NCBI RefSeq assembly: GCF_003258945.1
Contig: NZ_QLIX01000004.1
Span: 186,001 to 250,000 of the forward strand
Direction: 5' to 3'
From: Roseicella frigidaeris
GTDB taxonomy: Bacteria > Pseudomonadota > Alphaproteobacteria > Acetobacterales > Acetobacteraceae
Length of the DNA stretch: 64,000 bases
Shown here: piece after piece, positions 16,948 through 25,738 of the stretch
How positions within the stretch are numbered: position 1 is the stretch's first letter
How the letters are laid out: each line of letters starts with the position of its first letter
Position numbers and translations under genes: made by a program
The notes under the pieces: generated by a model
Seen by the model: only the letters and a program-made list of their open reading frames with translations
What the model was told of the DNA's origin: nothing
Database searches by the model: none

Positions 16948-17294
16948 CCCGCGCCACCTCCCAGCCAGACCAGGGCGCCGAGCAGCGCGGCCGGCAGCAG
17001 CAGCCCGACCCAGGCGCGGAGGGCGCTCGCCGCGGCGAAGACCCAGAGCACGGCGCCGGCATAGAGGGCGAAGCTCAGCATGGTGCCGGTCAGCACCGCC
17101 TCGGCGCGGCTCGTCGGCAGCCAGAGCGCCAGCGCCGTCGCCGCCAGCGCCGCCACCGCATAGCCGCCGAGCACCGCGGCGAGGCTGCGCGACAGCACGC
17201 CCGGCCAGTGCCAGGACCGCATCCGGCGCCAGTCGATCCGGCCCACCGCCCAGGATGGCCGCCACCCGTGGCGGAGCGCTGGGGCATCCTGCAT
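16944..17294 (-). CDS. DUF3649 membrane protein
   Basis: A 116-residue protein with three hydrophobic segments (SRSLAAVLGGYAVAALAATA, AVLTGTMLSFALYAGAVLW, AWVGLLLPAALLGALVWL) typical of DUF3649. It is the first gene of the iron operon and ends with an ATGA overlap with the PepSY gene. ATG at 17294 is chosen; GTG at 17306 and TTG at 17309 are in frame and also possible because no start has a strong ribosome site. The Fur box lies 65 bases upstream. Confidence 0.75.
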   Translation of the reverse strand: MQDAPALRHGWRPSWAVGRIDWRRMRSWHWPGVLSRSLAAVLGGYAVAALAATALALWLPTSRAEAVLTGTMLSFALYAGAVLWVFAAASALRAWVGLLLPAALLGALVWLGGGAG

Positions 17295-17358
17295 CGTTTC
17301 GATCACCAAACCCGGCTCGTCATCAGCGGGCGGTACCGCCGCCCTGCCCGGGTGATTT

Positions 17359-17377
17359 GCAATTGATTCTCAGTATC
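17359..17377 (-). promoter_or_regulatory. Fur box of the DUF3649-PepSY-DUF3325-DUF4198 operon
   Basis: On the minus strand the 19 bases GATACTGAGAATCAATTGC match the classic Fur consensus GATAATGATAATCATTATC at 14 positions. The site stands out as AT-rich within GC-rich DNA and sits 65 bases before the first gene of the iron operon. Iron-responsive repression is expected. Confidence 0.75.
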
Positions 17378-17405
17378 GACAAGGGGGGCTTTCGGCCAGA
17401 TGTCC

Positions 17406-18569
17406 TCAGCGCCGGGGTTGCAGCAGCTGGCCCTCGAACAGCGTCACCCCGGCCTCCCAGCCCCAGCCGATCGCCGCCGCCTGGTCGGCCCCCGTCAACA
17501 CCACGCGGCCCGGCGGCAGGGCCGGCGCCAGGCCCGGCAAGGCCGGCGACCAGGGCAGGCGGAGCAGCTCCACCCCCCCCTCCGGCGCCAGGGCCGGCCG
17601 CAGTGCCGCCACCAGGGTCGGATCGGGCAGGTCGAGCGCCAAGCGATAGCCGCGGACCCGGGCGAAGTCACGGGCGAAGGCGAAACCCTCGGCATCGGCC
17701 AGCGCATCCTCGGCCGGCAGCGCCAGCACCGTGCCGGCGCGGGTGGCGGGATCGAGCCGGGCGTCGAGGCGGAGGAATTCCGGTGCCCCCAGCGTCGCCG
17801 CCGCCAGGCAAAGGCCGAGCGGGCCCCGTCCCGGCGTCTCGCCCGGCCGCGTCAGCTCGGCCAGGAGCCGCCGGTCCAGCAGCCGCCGCAGGCGCCGGGC
17901 CAGCCAGGGGGCGGCCGCCGGGTCGGCCTCCGGCGCCAGCGCCGCGCGCAGCTCCGGCCAGGCCAGCCGCCATTCCTTCCAGGCGAGATCGGGCGCCTCG
18001 GCGCCGCGGGCCAGGCGGCAGACCGGCCGCGGGCGGAGGAAGCGAGCGAGGCAGGCGGCGCGCAGAAGCCCCTCGAGCGCGGCGAGGTCATCGGGGGTGA
18101 AGCCGCCCGCCGGCGGCAGCTCCGGCCGCGGTGCCGGCGGCGGGCCGAGCGCCGCCTCGACCGCCGCGAGCAGCGCCGCGGCGTCGCGCGGCAGGTCGAG
18201 CAGCGCATGCAGCCCGCTCTCGGCCAGCATGTCCTCGCCGAGCACGACGGCCAGCACCGCCTCGGCCTCGCGCAGATGCCGCCCCCCCGGCGGCGCGACG
18301 GCGACGAGGTCGCCATTGGGCAGCTCGAAGAGCCGACTGCGCAGCGGCCGCAGGGCCGGCTCCAGCGCCTCCCGCAGCAGGCGGCGGTGATGCTCTCGCC
18401 GGAGCGTCGGGGCGAGGCGGGAGAGGCGCAGATGCAGCGCCTGCCGCGGCACCTCGGCGGCAACCGCCTCCCGCACCAGCTGCGCCAGCGCCAGCGCATC
18501 CGCCGCGCTCCGCGCCTCCGGCGGCGGCCGCGCCGGGTCGTGCCATGACCCGATCCCCGGCCGCGTCAT
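17406..18569 (-). CDS. Degenerate EAL-like protein A
   Basis: A 387-residue soluble protein. The C-terminal ~110 residues follow the end of an EAL domain: GYRLALDL, LLRLPWSPALPGL, a VVLTGADQ strand and AIGWGWEAGVTLFEGQLLQP, which mirrors the usual GV.LFQGYLF ending. The EAL triad, the DDFG metal site and catalytic residues are missing, so it should not hydrolyse c-di-GMP. The N-terminal part (REHHRRLLREALEPALRPL, then LFELPNGDLVAVAPP) may be a worn GGDEF-like domain. It starts inside the stop of protein B (ATGA overlap) and the C-termini of both proteins align. Ligand sensing or protein binding is my inference. Confidence 0.65.
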   Translation of the reverse strand: MTRPGIGSWHDPARPPPEARSAADALALAQLVREAVAAEVPRQALHLRLSRLAPTLRREHHRRLLREALEPALRPLRSRLFELPNGDLVAVAPPGGRHLREAEAVLAVVLGEDMLAESGLHALLDLPRDAAALLAAVEAALGPPPAPRPELPPAGGFTPDDLAALEGLLRAACLARFLRPRPVCRLARGAEAPDLAWKEWRLAWPELRAALAPEADPAAAPWLARRLRRLLDRRLLAELTRPGETPGRGPLGLCLAAATLGAPEFLRLDARLDPATRAGTVLALPAEDALADAEGFAFARDFARVRGYRLALDLPDPTLVAALRPALAPEGGVELLRLPWSPALPGLAPALPPGRVVLTGADQAAAIGWGWEAGVTLFEGQLLQPRR

Positions 18570-19597
18570 GCGGCGCCGACCAGGAGCAGGCCCCGCTCCC
18601 GCGCGAAGGCCGCCGCCGCGGGATCGCCGCCGGTCTCGAGCACCAGCCGATCCGGGCCGGGGGCCGGGGGCAAGGCCGCCAGGGCCGGCGACCAGCGCAG
18701 CAACAGCAGCGTCGCCGGCAGCGCCGCCGGATCGGCCAGGGCGAGCGTCGCCGCCTCCAGCCCGGCCAGGGCCACCGCCCAGCCGCGTTCGGCCAGGCGG
18801 GCGCGGAAGCCGGGGAAATCCGGCCCCGCCGCGGCGGCGAGCGGCAGCACCCCGATGGCGCCGGGCCGCAGCGCCGGCGCCGGCAGCGCATCGCGCGCCA
18901 GCGGCACCAGCCGCAGCCCGGGCAGGTCGCGCGCCCAGGCGGCCAGGCCGGGGCGCAGCCGAGCCGCCATCCGCTCCATCGCCTGGGCCAGCAGGTCGGG
19001 ATCCGCGGCCAGCGGGCCGAGCGCCGCGGCGACGGCGCGGCGGGAGAGGCGCAGGCGTTGGCCGCGGCGCGCGCCGGCGGCGTCGCGCAGCACCTCCGCC
19101 CGCAGCACCGCATCGGCGGACAGGCCATCCAGCGCGGCATGCAGCAGCCCCGGCGGCGGCGGGCCGGAGGCCGGCCGGTCGTCGCGCGCCGGCGCCTGCG
19201 CCGCCGCCCAGCCGAGCACCGCATCGGCATCCCGCGGCAGCAGCCAGACCGGCAATGGCGTGGCCTGGCCGAGCAGCGTGCCGAGCGCGGCCGCTGCCCG
19301 GCGCGCGCTTGCCTCCGAGGTGCCGAGCAGCAGCGTGCCGCCCTGCGCGCGCAACGGCGTGCCGCCGCCCGCCGCGGCGGCCTCCTGCAGCACCGCGCCG
19401 GCCATGCGGCGGCGGGCCGGGTCGGCACCGAGGCGCGGATGGTCGGGCAGCAGCAGCGCCGCCCGCCCCCGCGCCGCCGGCAGCACGGCCAGGGCAGCGG
19501 CCAGGAGACCCCAGCCCGGCGCCGGGTGCGGCACCGGCAGGGCGAAAAGCGGGAGGCCGGGCGGGGCGAGGCCGTTGCCGGCGACGATCACGGTCAT
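18566..19597 (-). CDS. Degenerate EAL-like protein B
   Basis: A 343-residue protein, very rich in alanine, leucine and arginine. Its C-terminus (RGWAVALAGLEAATLALADP, LLLLRWSPALAALPP, DRLVLETGGDPAAAAFARERGLLLVG) aligns with the end of protein A, notably the shared RWSPAL/LPWSPAL step, and like it resembles the last strands of an EAL domain without catalytic residues. The N-terminal part is not recognised. It is first of the two overlapping genes, and is divergent from a PPP-type phosphatase across a dispersed hairpin element. A and B probably act together. Confidence 0.6.
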   Translation of the reverse strand: MTVIVAGNGLAPPGLPLFALPVPHPAPGWGLLAAALAVLPAARGRAALLLPDHPRLGADPARRRMAGAVLQEAAAAGGGTPLRAQGGTLLLGTSEASARRAAAALGTLLGQATPLPVWLLPRDADAVLGWAAAQAPARDDRPASGPPPPGLLHAALDGLSADAVLRAEVLRDAAGARRGQRLRLSRRAVAAALGPLAADPDLLAQAMERMAARLRPGLAAWARDLPGLRLVPLARDALPAPALRPGAIGVLPLAAAAGPDFPGFRARLAERGWAVALAGLEAATLALADPAALPATLLLLRWSPALAALPPAPGPDRLVLETGGDPAAAAFARERGLLLVGAA

Positions 19598-19670
19598 GCG
19601 CAGTCCTTGCGCGGGGGCGCGGTACCCGGCCAGCGCCCCCGCCGCGAGCCCGGGCGCGCCGGCGGAATGC

Positions 19671-19741
19671 CCTAGCCTCTTGTTTTTACGAACATCTTCA
19701 CTTGCCAGGGTGTTTCCACCCAGGCGGGATCTGCTCTAGGG
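19671..19741 (+). repeat. Dispersed hairpin element, copy 2
   Basis: CCTAGCCTCT, then TGTTTTTACGAACATCTTCA, a stem GGGTG/CACCC around TTTC, then GGCGGGATCTGCTCTAGG. It fills the gap between the degenerate EAL gene and the phosphatase gene, and its last bases (AGGG) form the only ribosome-site-like sequence before the phosphatase ATG. Confidence 0.75.
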
Positions 19742-19750
19742 TCGCGCCGG

Positions 19751-20464
19751 ATGGTTAAGGACGCGATAGCGCCTGGCGCCCTGCGGCCCGGGCTCCGCAT
19801 TTACGCGATCGGCGATGTGCATGGCTGCGCCGACCGCCTGGCGGCCCTGCATGCCGAGATCGCGCGCGATGCCCGCGACGATCCGGCGGAGGCCGTCGTG
19901 CTCGTCCATCTCGGGGACTATGTGGACCGCGGCGCCGACAGCGCCGGCGTGCTGGACCAGCTGCTCGCGCCCGCCCCGGTGCCGGGCGCCGCGATGGTGA
20001 CGCTGCTCGGCAACCACGAGGCCATGATGCTGGCGGCCTGCGACCGGTGGGCACCGCCCGACGCGCTGCCCTACTGGCTGGAGAATGGCGGGGCGGCGAC
20101 GCTCGCCAGCTACGGCACCTCGGCCGAGGACCCGGAATTCCGCGCCGCCATCCCGCTCGCGCATCTCGAGCTGCTGCACCGCTGCCCGCGGCTCTGGGCG
20201 GTGGGCGACTACCTCTTCGTCCATGCCGGCATCCGGCCGGAGGTGCCGCTCGACCGGCAGGACCCCTTCGACCTGATCTGGATCCGCGAGCCCTTCCTCT
20301 CCTTCGACGGCGACCTGCCGCAGATCGTCGTGCATGGGCACACCCCGGCGCCGGCGCCGGTGATCCGCTCGCATCGCATCGGCATCGACACCGGCGCCTG
20401 CTTCGGGGGCATGCTCACCTGCCTGGTGCTGGAGGGGCAGCGGCTGCGCTTCCTGGTCGGCTGA
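19751..20464 (+). CDS. PPP-family metallophosphoesterase (serine/threonine phosphatase-like)
   Basis: A 237-residue phosphatase with all PPP motifs: GDVHG (residues ~22-26), GDYVDRG, LLGNHE, then VHAGI and VVHGHTP near the C-terminus, which supply the two-metal site. Size matches bacterial PrpA/PrpB and ApaH-like enzymes, which remove phosphate from proteins or cleave dinucleoside polyphosphates. ATG at 19751 follows AGGG by nine bases. Divergent from the two EAL-like genes; a functional link is possible but untested. Confidence 0.88.
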   Translation: MVKDAIAPGALRPGLRIYAIGDVHGCADRLAALHAEIARDARDDPAEAVVLVHLGDYVDRGADSAGVLDQLLAPAPVPGAAMVTLLGNHEAMMLAACDRWAPPDALPYWLENGGAATLASYGTSAEDPEFRAAIPLAHLELLHRCPRLWAVGDYLFVHAGIRPEVPLDRQDPFDLIWIREPFLSFDGDLPQIVVHGHTPAPAPVIRSHRIGIDTGACFGGMLTCLVLEGQRLRFLVG

Positions 20465-20586
20465 GGATGGGGGATAATCCCCGCGACGGGTCAGGTCTCC
20501 GCAACCATTCTGCTGCCAGCCTTCCTGTCTTCGAATCGAGGTCCCGTGCCTTGCACCTTGACCCGCGACTGCGCTACCGCAGTGAG

Positions 20587-22011
20587 ATGCACGGACCCGC
20601 GCCTGCCCCCCGCCCTGGCCCCCCTGGTCCGTTGCCCGCCGTGCTGTCCGATGCCGTCCGCCACCTGAAGCGCGGCACGGCCCTCGTGGTCGGCGATGCC
20701 ATGCTCGATCGTTACGTCTATGGCCGGGTCGAGCGGGTGAGCCGCGAGGCACCCATTCCGGTTCTGTCGGTGGAGCGCGAGGTGGCGCTGCCTGGCGGCG
20801 CCGGCAACGTGGTCCGGAACCTGACCGCGCTCGGCGCCGCGGTCGCCTTCGTCTCCGTCGTGGGCGACGACCAGGCGGGCAGCGACCTCACCGGCCTGAT
20901 CGGCGGCCAGCCGGGCGTCGAGCCCTGGCTTCTGGTCCAGGGCGGCCGCGCCACCACCACCAAGACCCGCTTCGTCGCCACCGGCCAGCAGCTCCTCCGC
21001 GCCGATCACGAGCAGATCGCGCCGATCCACCAGCGCCTGGCCGACCGGCTGGTGCGCATCGCCGGCGACGCGGTGGCCGCGACCGCGGTGATGGTGCTCT
21101 CCGACTACCGCAAGGGCGTGCTCACCGGCGACACGCCCTCCCGCCTGATCGCCGCGGCGCGCGCCGCCGGGCGGCGGGTGCTGGTCAATCCCAAGGGCGG
21201 CGACCCGGCCCGCTATGCCGGGGCCGACCTCGTCCTGCCCGATACCGAGGAACTGGCCGAGGCCACTGGCCTGCCGACCGGCACGGAGGCGGAGATCGCC
21301 ATCGCCGCCGCCGCCCTCCGCCGGGCCCATGGCTTCGGCGCGGTCATGGTGCTGCGCGGCGAGCAGGGCGTGACGCTGATCGAGGGTGCCGCCGAGGGCG
21401 AGACCGTGCAGCACATGCCGAGCGACGTGGCGGAGGTGGTCGATGCCTCCGGCGCCGGCGATGCGGTGGTGGCGGTGGCCGCGGCCGGCCTCGCCGCAGG
21501 GCTGCCGCTGCCGGTCATCGCCCGGCTCGGCGCGCTGGCGGCCGGCATCGTGCTCGGCAAGACCGGCATCGCCGTGGTGCGGGAGGACGAGCTCCTCGAG
21601 GTCCTGACCCCCGGCCGCCTGGCCTCGCGCAAGCTGGTGACGCGCTCGGAGGCGGCGGAGCGGGTGGAGCGCTGGCGCCGCGCCGGCTGCCGCGTCGGCT
21701 TCCTCGTCTGCCGTGGGGCGGAAGGCGCGGCCGAGCTGGTGGCCCGGGCGCGCAGCTGGTGCGACCGGCTGGTGGTCGCGCTCGGCGATGCCGATCCGGC
21801 GGCGGAGGTGCTGGCCGAGCTGCCGGGGGTCGACCTGATCGCCCGCTTCGGCGGCGAGACGCCGCTCGATCTGGTCCGCCTGCTGCGCCCGGACGTGCTG
21901 GTGCAGGCGCCGGGCGGCAATGCCTTCAGCCAGCCCGGCGGCGAGGTGGTGCAGGAATGGGGCGGCACGGTGCGCAACGCGACGCCCGAGGCGGCGCCCA
22001 CGGCCGCCTGA
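20587..22011 (+). CDS. HldE-like bifunctional protein: active heptose kinase half, worn nucleotidyltransferase half
   Basis: A 474-residue protein. Residues ~30-330 are a PfkB-fold D-glycero-D-manno-heptose-7-phosphate kinase: VVGDAMLDRYVYG, LPGGAGNVVRNL, VLSDYRKGVL, and the catalytic DASGAGDA. Residues ~345-474 keep the shape of the HldE adenylyltransferase domain (PLDLVRLLRPDVLVQ, then GGEVVQEWGGTVRNAT), but the first strand reads FLVCRGAEG where the family has FTNGCFDxLHxGH. The ATP-binding HxGH motif is absent, so the second activity is probably lost. The kinase step feeds ADP-heptose synthesis for lipopolysaccharide. The start has only a weak ribosome site. Confidence 0.8.
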   Translation: MHGPAPAPRPGPPGPLPAVLSDAVRHLKRGTALVVGDAMLDRYVYGRVERVSREAPIPVLSVEREVALPGGAGNVVRNLTALGAAVAFVSVVGDDQAGSDLTGLIGGQPGVEPWLLVQGGRATTTKTRFVATGQQLLRADHEQIAPIHQRLADRLVRIAGDAVAATAVMVLSDYRKGVLTGDTPSRLIAAARAAGRRVLVNPKGGDPARYAGADLVLPDTEELAEATGLPTGTEAEIAIAAAALRRAHGFGAVMVLRGEQGVTLIEGAAEGETVQHMPSDVAEVVDASGAGDAVVAVAAAGLAAGLPLPVIARLGALAAGIVLGKTGIAVVREDELLEVLTPGRLASRKLVTRSEAAERVERWRRAGCRVGFLVCRGAEGAAELVARARSWCDRLVVALGDADPAAEVLAELPGVDLIARFGGETPLDLVRLLRPDVLVQAPGGNAFSQPGGEVVQEWGGTVRNATPEAAPTAA

Positions 22012-22284
22012 AGGGCGCGCCCCGGATCGCAGGCTGTTTGCGTCGTGGCATGCGATGGCTGCTTCAGCAGCATCGTACGGCCCCACACACGGAAATTCCG
22101 ACAGTCCCCCTGCGATGTTTTCGCCTTGAACGACCACCAACAGGGCCGTCTCATCACGTCCGGCGCCAGCAGCATGAACCGCGGCACCCTCAACGTCGGC
22201 CGCAATGGTGCCGCTCAGGTTGTACGCCTACGCTGATCGGGCGACACTCGTGGCCAGCGTCGATTTGCTGGAGGAAACGACACC

Positions 22285-23121
22285 ATGCGCCCGAACCATC
22301 TGCGCCAGAAGCTGAACGCCGGAGAGCCGACGATCGGCACGCACATCCTGTCCAGCTGGCCCACGCTCGTGGAGCTGATTGGCGACGCCGAGAACTACGA
22401 CTATGTCGAGTTCACCGCCGAGTATGCGCCGTTCACCATGCACGACCTCGACAATCTCGGCCGTGCGTTCGAGCTGAAAAACCTCGCTGGCATGATCAAG
22501 GTTGAGCAGAAGCAGTATGCGCATCAGGCGATGCGGGCGATTGGATCAGGTTTCCAGAGCGTGCTCTTCGCCGATATCCGGACGGTAGCCGACGCCGAGT
22601 TGTGCGTCGCCGCGGTGCGCGCCGAAACCCCTGGCACCGGTGGTCGGCTCGGTGTCGGTATGCGGCGCGATGTCGGTACCGTGCTGGAGGGCGGCTCGCC
22701 GGCCTATGTCGATGCGCTGAATGAAGTGGTGATTGCCATCATGGTCGAGAAGCGCGAATGCGTCGAGGACCTTGAGGCGATCCTGTCGATCCCGGGCATA
22801 GACATGGTGCAGTTCGGTTCGTCCGACTACTCGATGAGCCTGGGACTGACAGGGCAGCGGTCGCATCCGGATGTGGTGAAGGCGGAGCGCAAGACGATCG
22901 AGACGGCGCTGAAGCTGGGCAAGCACCCGCGTGTGGAGCTCGCGGACATCTCGGACGCGAAGCCGTATCTCGAGATGGGAGTGAAGCACTTCTGCATCGG
23001 CTGGGACGTGCGGATCCTGTACAATTGGTGGCGCACCAACGGGACCGGGATGCGGGCCATGCTGACGGGCGAGGCGGCGGTGGCGCCCGCGCCGCAGCCG
23101 GTGAAGACCGGGACCTATTGA
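22285..23121 (+). CDS. HpcH/HpaI family aldolase
   Basis: A 278-residue class II aldolase-like TIM barrel that cleaves 2-keto-3-deoxy acids or related hydroxy-oxo acids. VEFTAEYAPF carries a conserved early strand, VLFADIRT the middle, and QFGSSDYSMSLGLTGQ the metal-binding Asp segment typical of the family (usually FGPxDLxxSLG). A GGAGG site lies 13 bases before ATG. Composition is lower in GC than the genes before it, marking the start of the accessory region. A reductase gene follows in the same direction, so the two may be one catabolic unit. Confidence 0.85.
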   Translation: MRPNHLRQKLNAGEPTIGTHILSSWPTLVELIGDAENYDYVEFTAEYAPFTMHDLDNLGRAFELKNLAGMIKVEQKQYAHQAMRAIGSGFQSVLFADIRTVADAELCVAAVRAETPGTGGRLGVGMRRDVGTVLEGGSPAYVDALNEVVIAIMVEKRECVEDLEAILSIPGIDMVQFGSSDYSMSLGLTGQRSHPDVVKAERKTIETALKLGKHPRVELADISDAKPYLEMGVKHFCIGWDVRILYNWWRTNGTGMRAMLTGEAAVAPAPQPVKTGTY

Positions 23122-23259
23122 GGCGGCGGATCGAAGTATCGGATGTGATAACCGACCCCCAGCCTGAAGAATGCCATGCAGGGCATATCGAGGGGCGGGG
23201 TTGTCCGGCGAACGGGATCGCGCCCAGCGATCCCGACCGAATATCACGGGGTAGACGAC

Positions 23260-24405
23260 ATGGTCGAAGGTGACGGGCTGAACGGGCTGGAACTGCGCTC
23301 GCGCATCAGCGGGGACGGCATGCTCGAGCTGTCCCTGCGGGAGGCGACGGTGCCCGAGCCGGCACCCGACGAGATCATCGTCCGGGTCGAGGCGACACCG
23401 ATCAACCCCTCGGACATCGGCGTTCTGCTCGGTCCGGCCGCGCTCGATGCGGCCGAGTTCAGCGGGACCGCAGCGCGGCCGGTGGTGCGCGCGCCGGTAT
23501 CGGCGGCAGCGCTGCCGGCCATCGCCGCGCGACTGGATGCCTCGCTGCCCGTAGGCAATGAAGGGGCAGGCACTGTGGTGCGTGCCGGCACCGATGCCGT
23601 TGACCTGCTCGGCAAACAGGTCGCGGTGTTCGGTGGGGCGATGTGGGCGCAGTACCGCCGCGCAAAGATGACTGAATGCCTGGTGCTGCCCGAGGGGACA
23701 ACACCGCGCGACGGTGCCTCGTGGTACGTCAATCCCATGACGGCGCTGGGCTTCGTCGAGACCATGCGCCAGGAGGGCCATACCGCCCTGGTGCACACCG
23801 CCGCGGCCTCCAATCTTGGCCAGATGCTGAATCGCATCTGCCGGGCGGACGGAATTGGCCTGGTGAACATCGTGCGCAACCCGCAGCAAGAGGCGCTGCT
23901 GCGGGGCCAAGGGGCCCGCCACGTGGTCGACAGCAGCGCCCCGGACTTCACTGCGGTGCTGACCGCAGCCCTGGCGGAGACCGGTGCCACCCTGGGCTTC
24001 GACGCGGTCGGCGGTGGGCCGCTGGCTGGGCAGATCCTGGCTGCCATGGAGGCCGCGGCACGGCAGTCCGCCAGCGGCTACAACCATTACGGCTCGGACA
24101 GGCACAAGCAAGTCTACCTCTACGGCCGCCTGAACACCGGGCCTACCACCTTCGAGCGCGGACCGATCGGCTTTGCCTGGGGGTTGGGCGGCTGGCTGCT
24201 GATGCCGACGCTGAAGAAGCTGGGTGCGGCGACGGAAGCTCGGCTGCGCGCTCGCGTGGCCGCCGACCTGAAGACCACCTTCGCCAGCCACTACACCGCG
24301 GAAATCTCCCTGGCCGAGACGCTGCAGCCGGAGACCATGCGGGCCTATTGCCGGCGCGCCACGGGCGAGAAATTCCTGATCCTGCCACAGCAGGGGCTGG
24401 GCTGA
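23260..24405 (+). CDS. Zinc-type alcohol dehydrogenase-like (MDR) reductase
   Basis: A 381-residue MDR-superfamily protein: PxPAPDEIIVRVEATPINPSD is the typical start of quinone oxidoreductase-like members, GNEGAGTVV the substrate-domain signature, HTAAASNLGQML the NADP-binding loop region, and FDAVGGG the following strand. Structural and catalytic zinc cysteines are not seen, so a zinc-independent reductase (quinone or enoyl reductase type) is likely. ATG at 23260 is chosen for its fit to the family; an in-frame ATG at 23176 is possible. It follows the HpcH aldolase gene by 138 bases. Confidence 0.75.
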   Translation: MVEGDGLNGLELRSRISGDGMLELSLREATVPEPAPDEIIVRVEATPINPSDIGVLLGPAALDAAEFSGTAARPVVRAPVSAAALPAIAARLDASLPVGNEGAGTVVRAGTDAVDLLGKQVAVFGGAMWAQYRRAKMTECLVLPEGTTPRDGASWYVNPMTALGFVETMRQEGHTALVHTAAASNLGQMLNRICRADGIGLVNIVRNPQQEALLRGQGARHVVDSSAPDFTAVLTAALAETGATLGFDAVGGGPLAGQILAAMEAAARQSASGYNHYGSDRHKQVYLYGRLNTGPTTFERGPIGFAWGLGGWLLMPTLKKLGAATEARLRARVAADLKTTFASHYTAEISLAETLQPETMRAYCRRATGEKFLILPQQGLG

Positions 24406-24781
24406 AGCCCTCCCGCCGGAGGTTCTCGCTGACCTGGGCACCGGGCACAACACCCGTCCCAGGCGCGGGGGCCGCTGAACGACATCGCCACAGGCAACCG
24501 GTCCGGCATTTCGGCATTGACGCCATGGGCTCGACCGCCTGAAGGCAGCACAGTCGCGCAGCGAGGCGCCACGGCCCCTGGCGCGCCATCGAGCGGGTGA
24601 TCCGGCGGCACCGCGAGCTGCTGTCGGAGGAAACGATCGCCGCACCAACCGACGCGGTCAACATGGCCTCGATGGCCATCACGTCATCACGGTGGTGGGG
24701 CCGGCAGGGGCCGCTGCCGGCACGCGATTAGGAGGCCCTGCTGCGGGAGCGGTGGCGAGCCGCTCGCCAGGGGGTGCGGCT
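24406..24781. other. 376-base gap between convergent genes
   Basis: No intact gene is seen. One plus-strand frame around 24580-24731 (ending with TAG) reads like the C-terminus of a protein (WRAIERVIRRHRELLSEE) and may be a worn regulator remnant; I cannot name it. A hairpin at 24701-24720 is listed separately. Confidence 0.4.
24701..24720. terminator. Hairpin between convergent reductase and Bug genes
   Basis: CCGGCAG and CTGCCGG form a 7-base-pair perfect stem with a 6-base loop, placed between two convergent genes. No T tract follows on either strand. Confidence 0.35.
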
Positions 24782-25738
24782 CTACTGGTTTTGCACGTCG
24801 AGCTTGCTGAGGATCGGCCGCCACTGGCGATCCTGGTCGCGCAGGAACTGGGCGAACTCGGCCGGCGTGCTCCCCACGATGAACTGCGCATCGCGGGTCA
24901 GCCGCTCCTGGATGCGCGGGTCACGCAGGGATCCTACGGCCGCGGCATTCAGCTTCTGCACCAGTTCGGCCGGGGTCCGGGCCGGGGCGAGCAGGCCGAA
25001 CCAACTCAGCGCCTCGGTCCCGGGCGCGAACTCCGCGATGGTCGGCACCTCGGGGGTGGTCGGCATGCGCTGCTTGCTCGTCCAGGCCAACAGCCGGCCC
25101 TGGCCGTTGCGGAACACCGGCACCGCGGTGCTGCCGGCGACCACCAGGGTATCGAGGTTGCCGGCGAGGAAGTCGTTCAGCGCGGCAGAGTCGCCACGAT
25201 AGGTGACATCCTGCATCTGGATGCCGAGGCGGTCGCAGACCAGCAGCATGGCGACGTTGGTGAGCGTGGTCGGGCCGTTCGTGCCGTAGGTGATCCGCCC
25301 CGGCTTCGCCTTGGCCGCGGCGACGAAGGCCGGGATGTCGGCCGGGCCGCGGTTCTGCGCCAGGATCCCGGAGGGATAGGTGGTGGCCAGGCTGATCGGG
25401 GCGAAATCCTCGACCTGATAGGGCAGGTTCTTCACCACCACCGGATTGATGGTCAGCGTCGTGCCGGCGGCTATCAGCAGGGTGGCGCCGTCCGGCTGGG
25501 CATGGGCCACATAGTCGGCCCCGACGATGGTGTTGCCGCCGGCGCGGTTCTCCACCAGGACGTTCTGGCCGAGGAGCTCCGTCATCCGCTCCGCCATGAG
25601 GCGGGCGAGGACATCGGTGCTGCCGCCGGGGGCGAAGGGCACGACGATGGTGACGGGCCGGGCCGGCTGGGCCAGGGCTGGGGCGGTGAGGGAGGCAGCG
25701 AGGCCGCCGAGCAGCAGGCGGCGCGAGGCGCAGGTCAT
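24782..25738 (-). CDS. Bug/TctC family substrate-binding protein 1
   Basis: A 318-residue periplasmic protein of the tripartite tricarboxylate transporter receptor family. Signal peptide (MTCASRRLLLGGLAASL ... ALAQ), then PVTIVVPFAPGGSTDVLARL and VENRAGGNTIVGADYVA, which form the family's ligand-contact loops, and the late PEVPTIAEF. AAGGAAACTCC precedes ATG. No TctA/TctB permease genes are nearby, as is common for this expanded family in proteobacteria with many Bug genes. It converges on the reductase gene. Confidence 0.92.
   Translation of the reverse strand: MTCASRRLLLGGLAASLTAPALAQPARPVTIVVPFAPGGSTDVLARLMAERMTELLGQNVLVENRAGGNTIVGADYVAHAQPDGATLLIAAGTTLTINPVVVKNLPYQVEDFAPISLATTYPSGILAQNRGPADIPAFVAAAKAKPGRITYGTNGPTTLTNVAMLLVCDRLGIQMQDVTYRGDSAALNDFLAGNLDTLVVAGSTAVPVFRNGQGRLLAWTSKQRMPTTPEVPTIAEFAPGTEALSWFGLLAPARTPAELVQKLNAAAVGSLRDPRIQERLTRDAQFIVGSTPAEFAQFLRDQDRQWRPILSKLDVQNQ

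Noticed and set aside
20470-20482. GGGGAT-A-ATCCCC dyad after the phosphatase gene
   Set aside because: Stem has almost no loop and no T tract; too short to call a terminator.
22045-22236. Small plus-strand frame before the HpcH aldolase gene
   Set aside because: No ribosome site, no recognisable domain; the 22012-22284 gap seems non-coding.
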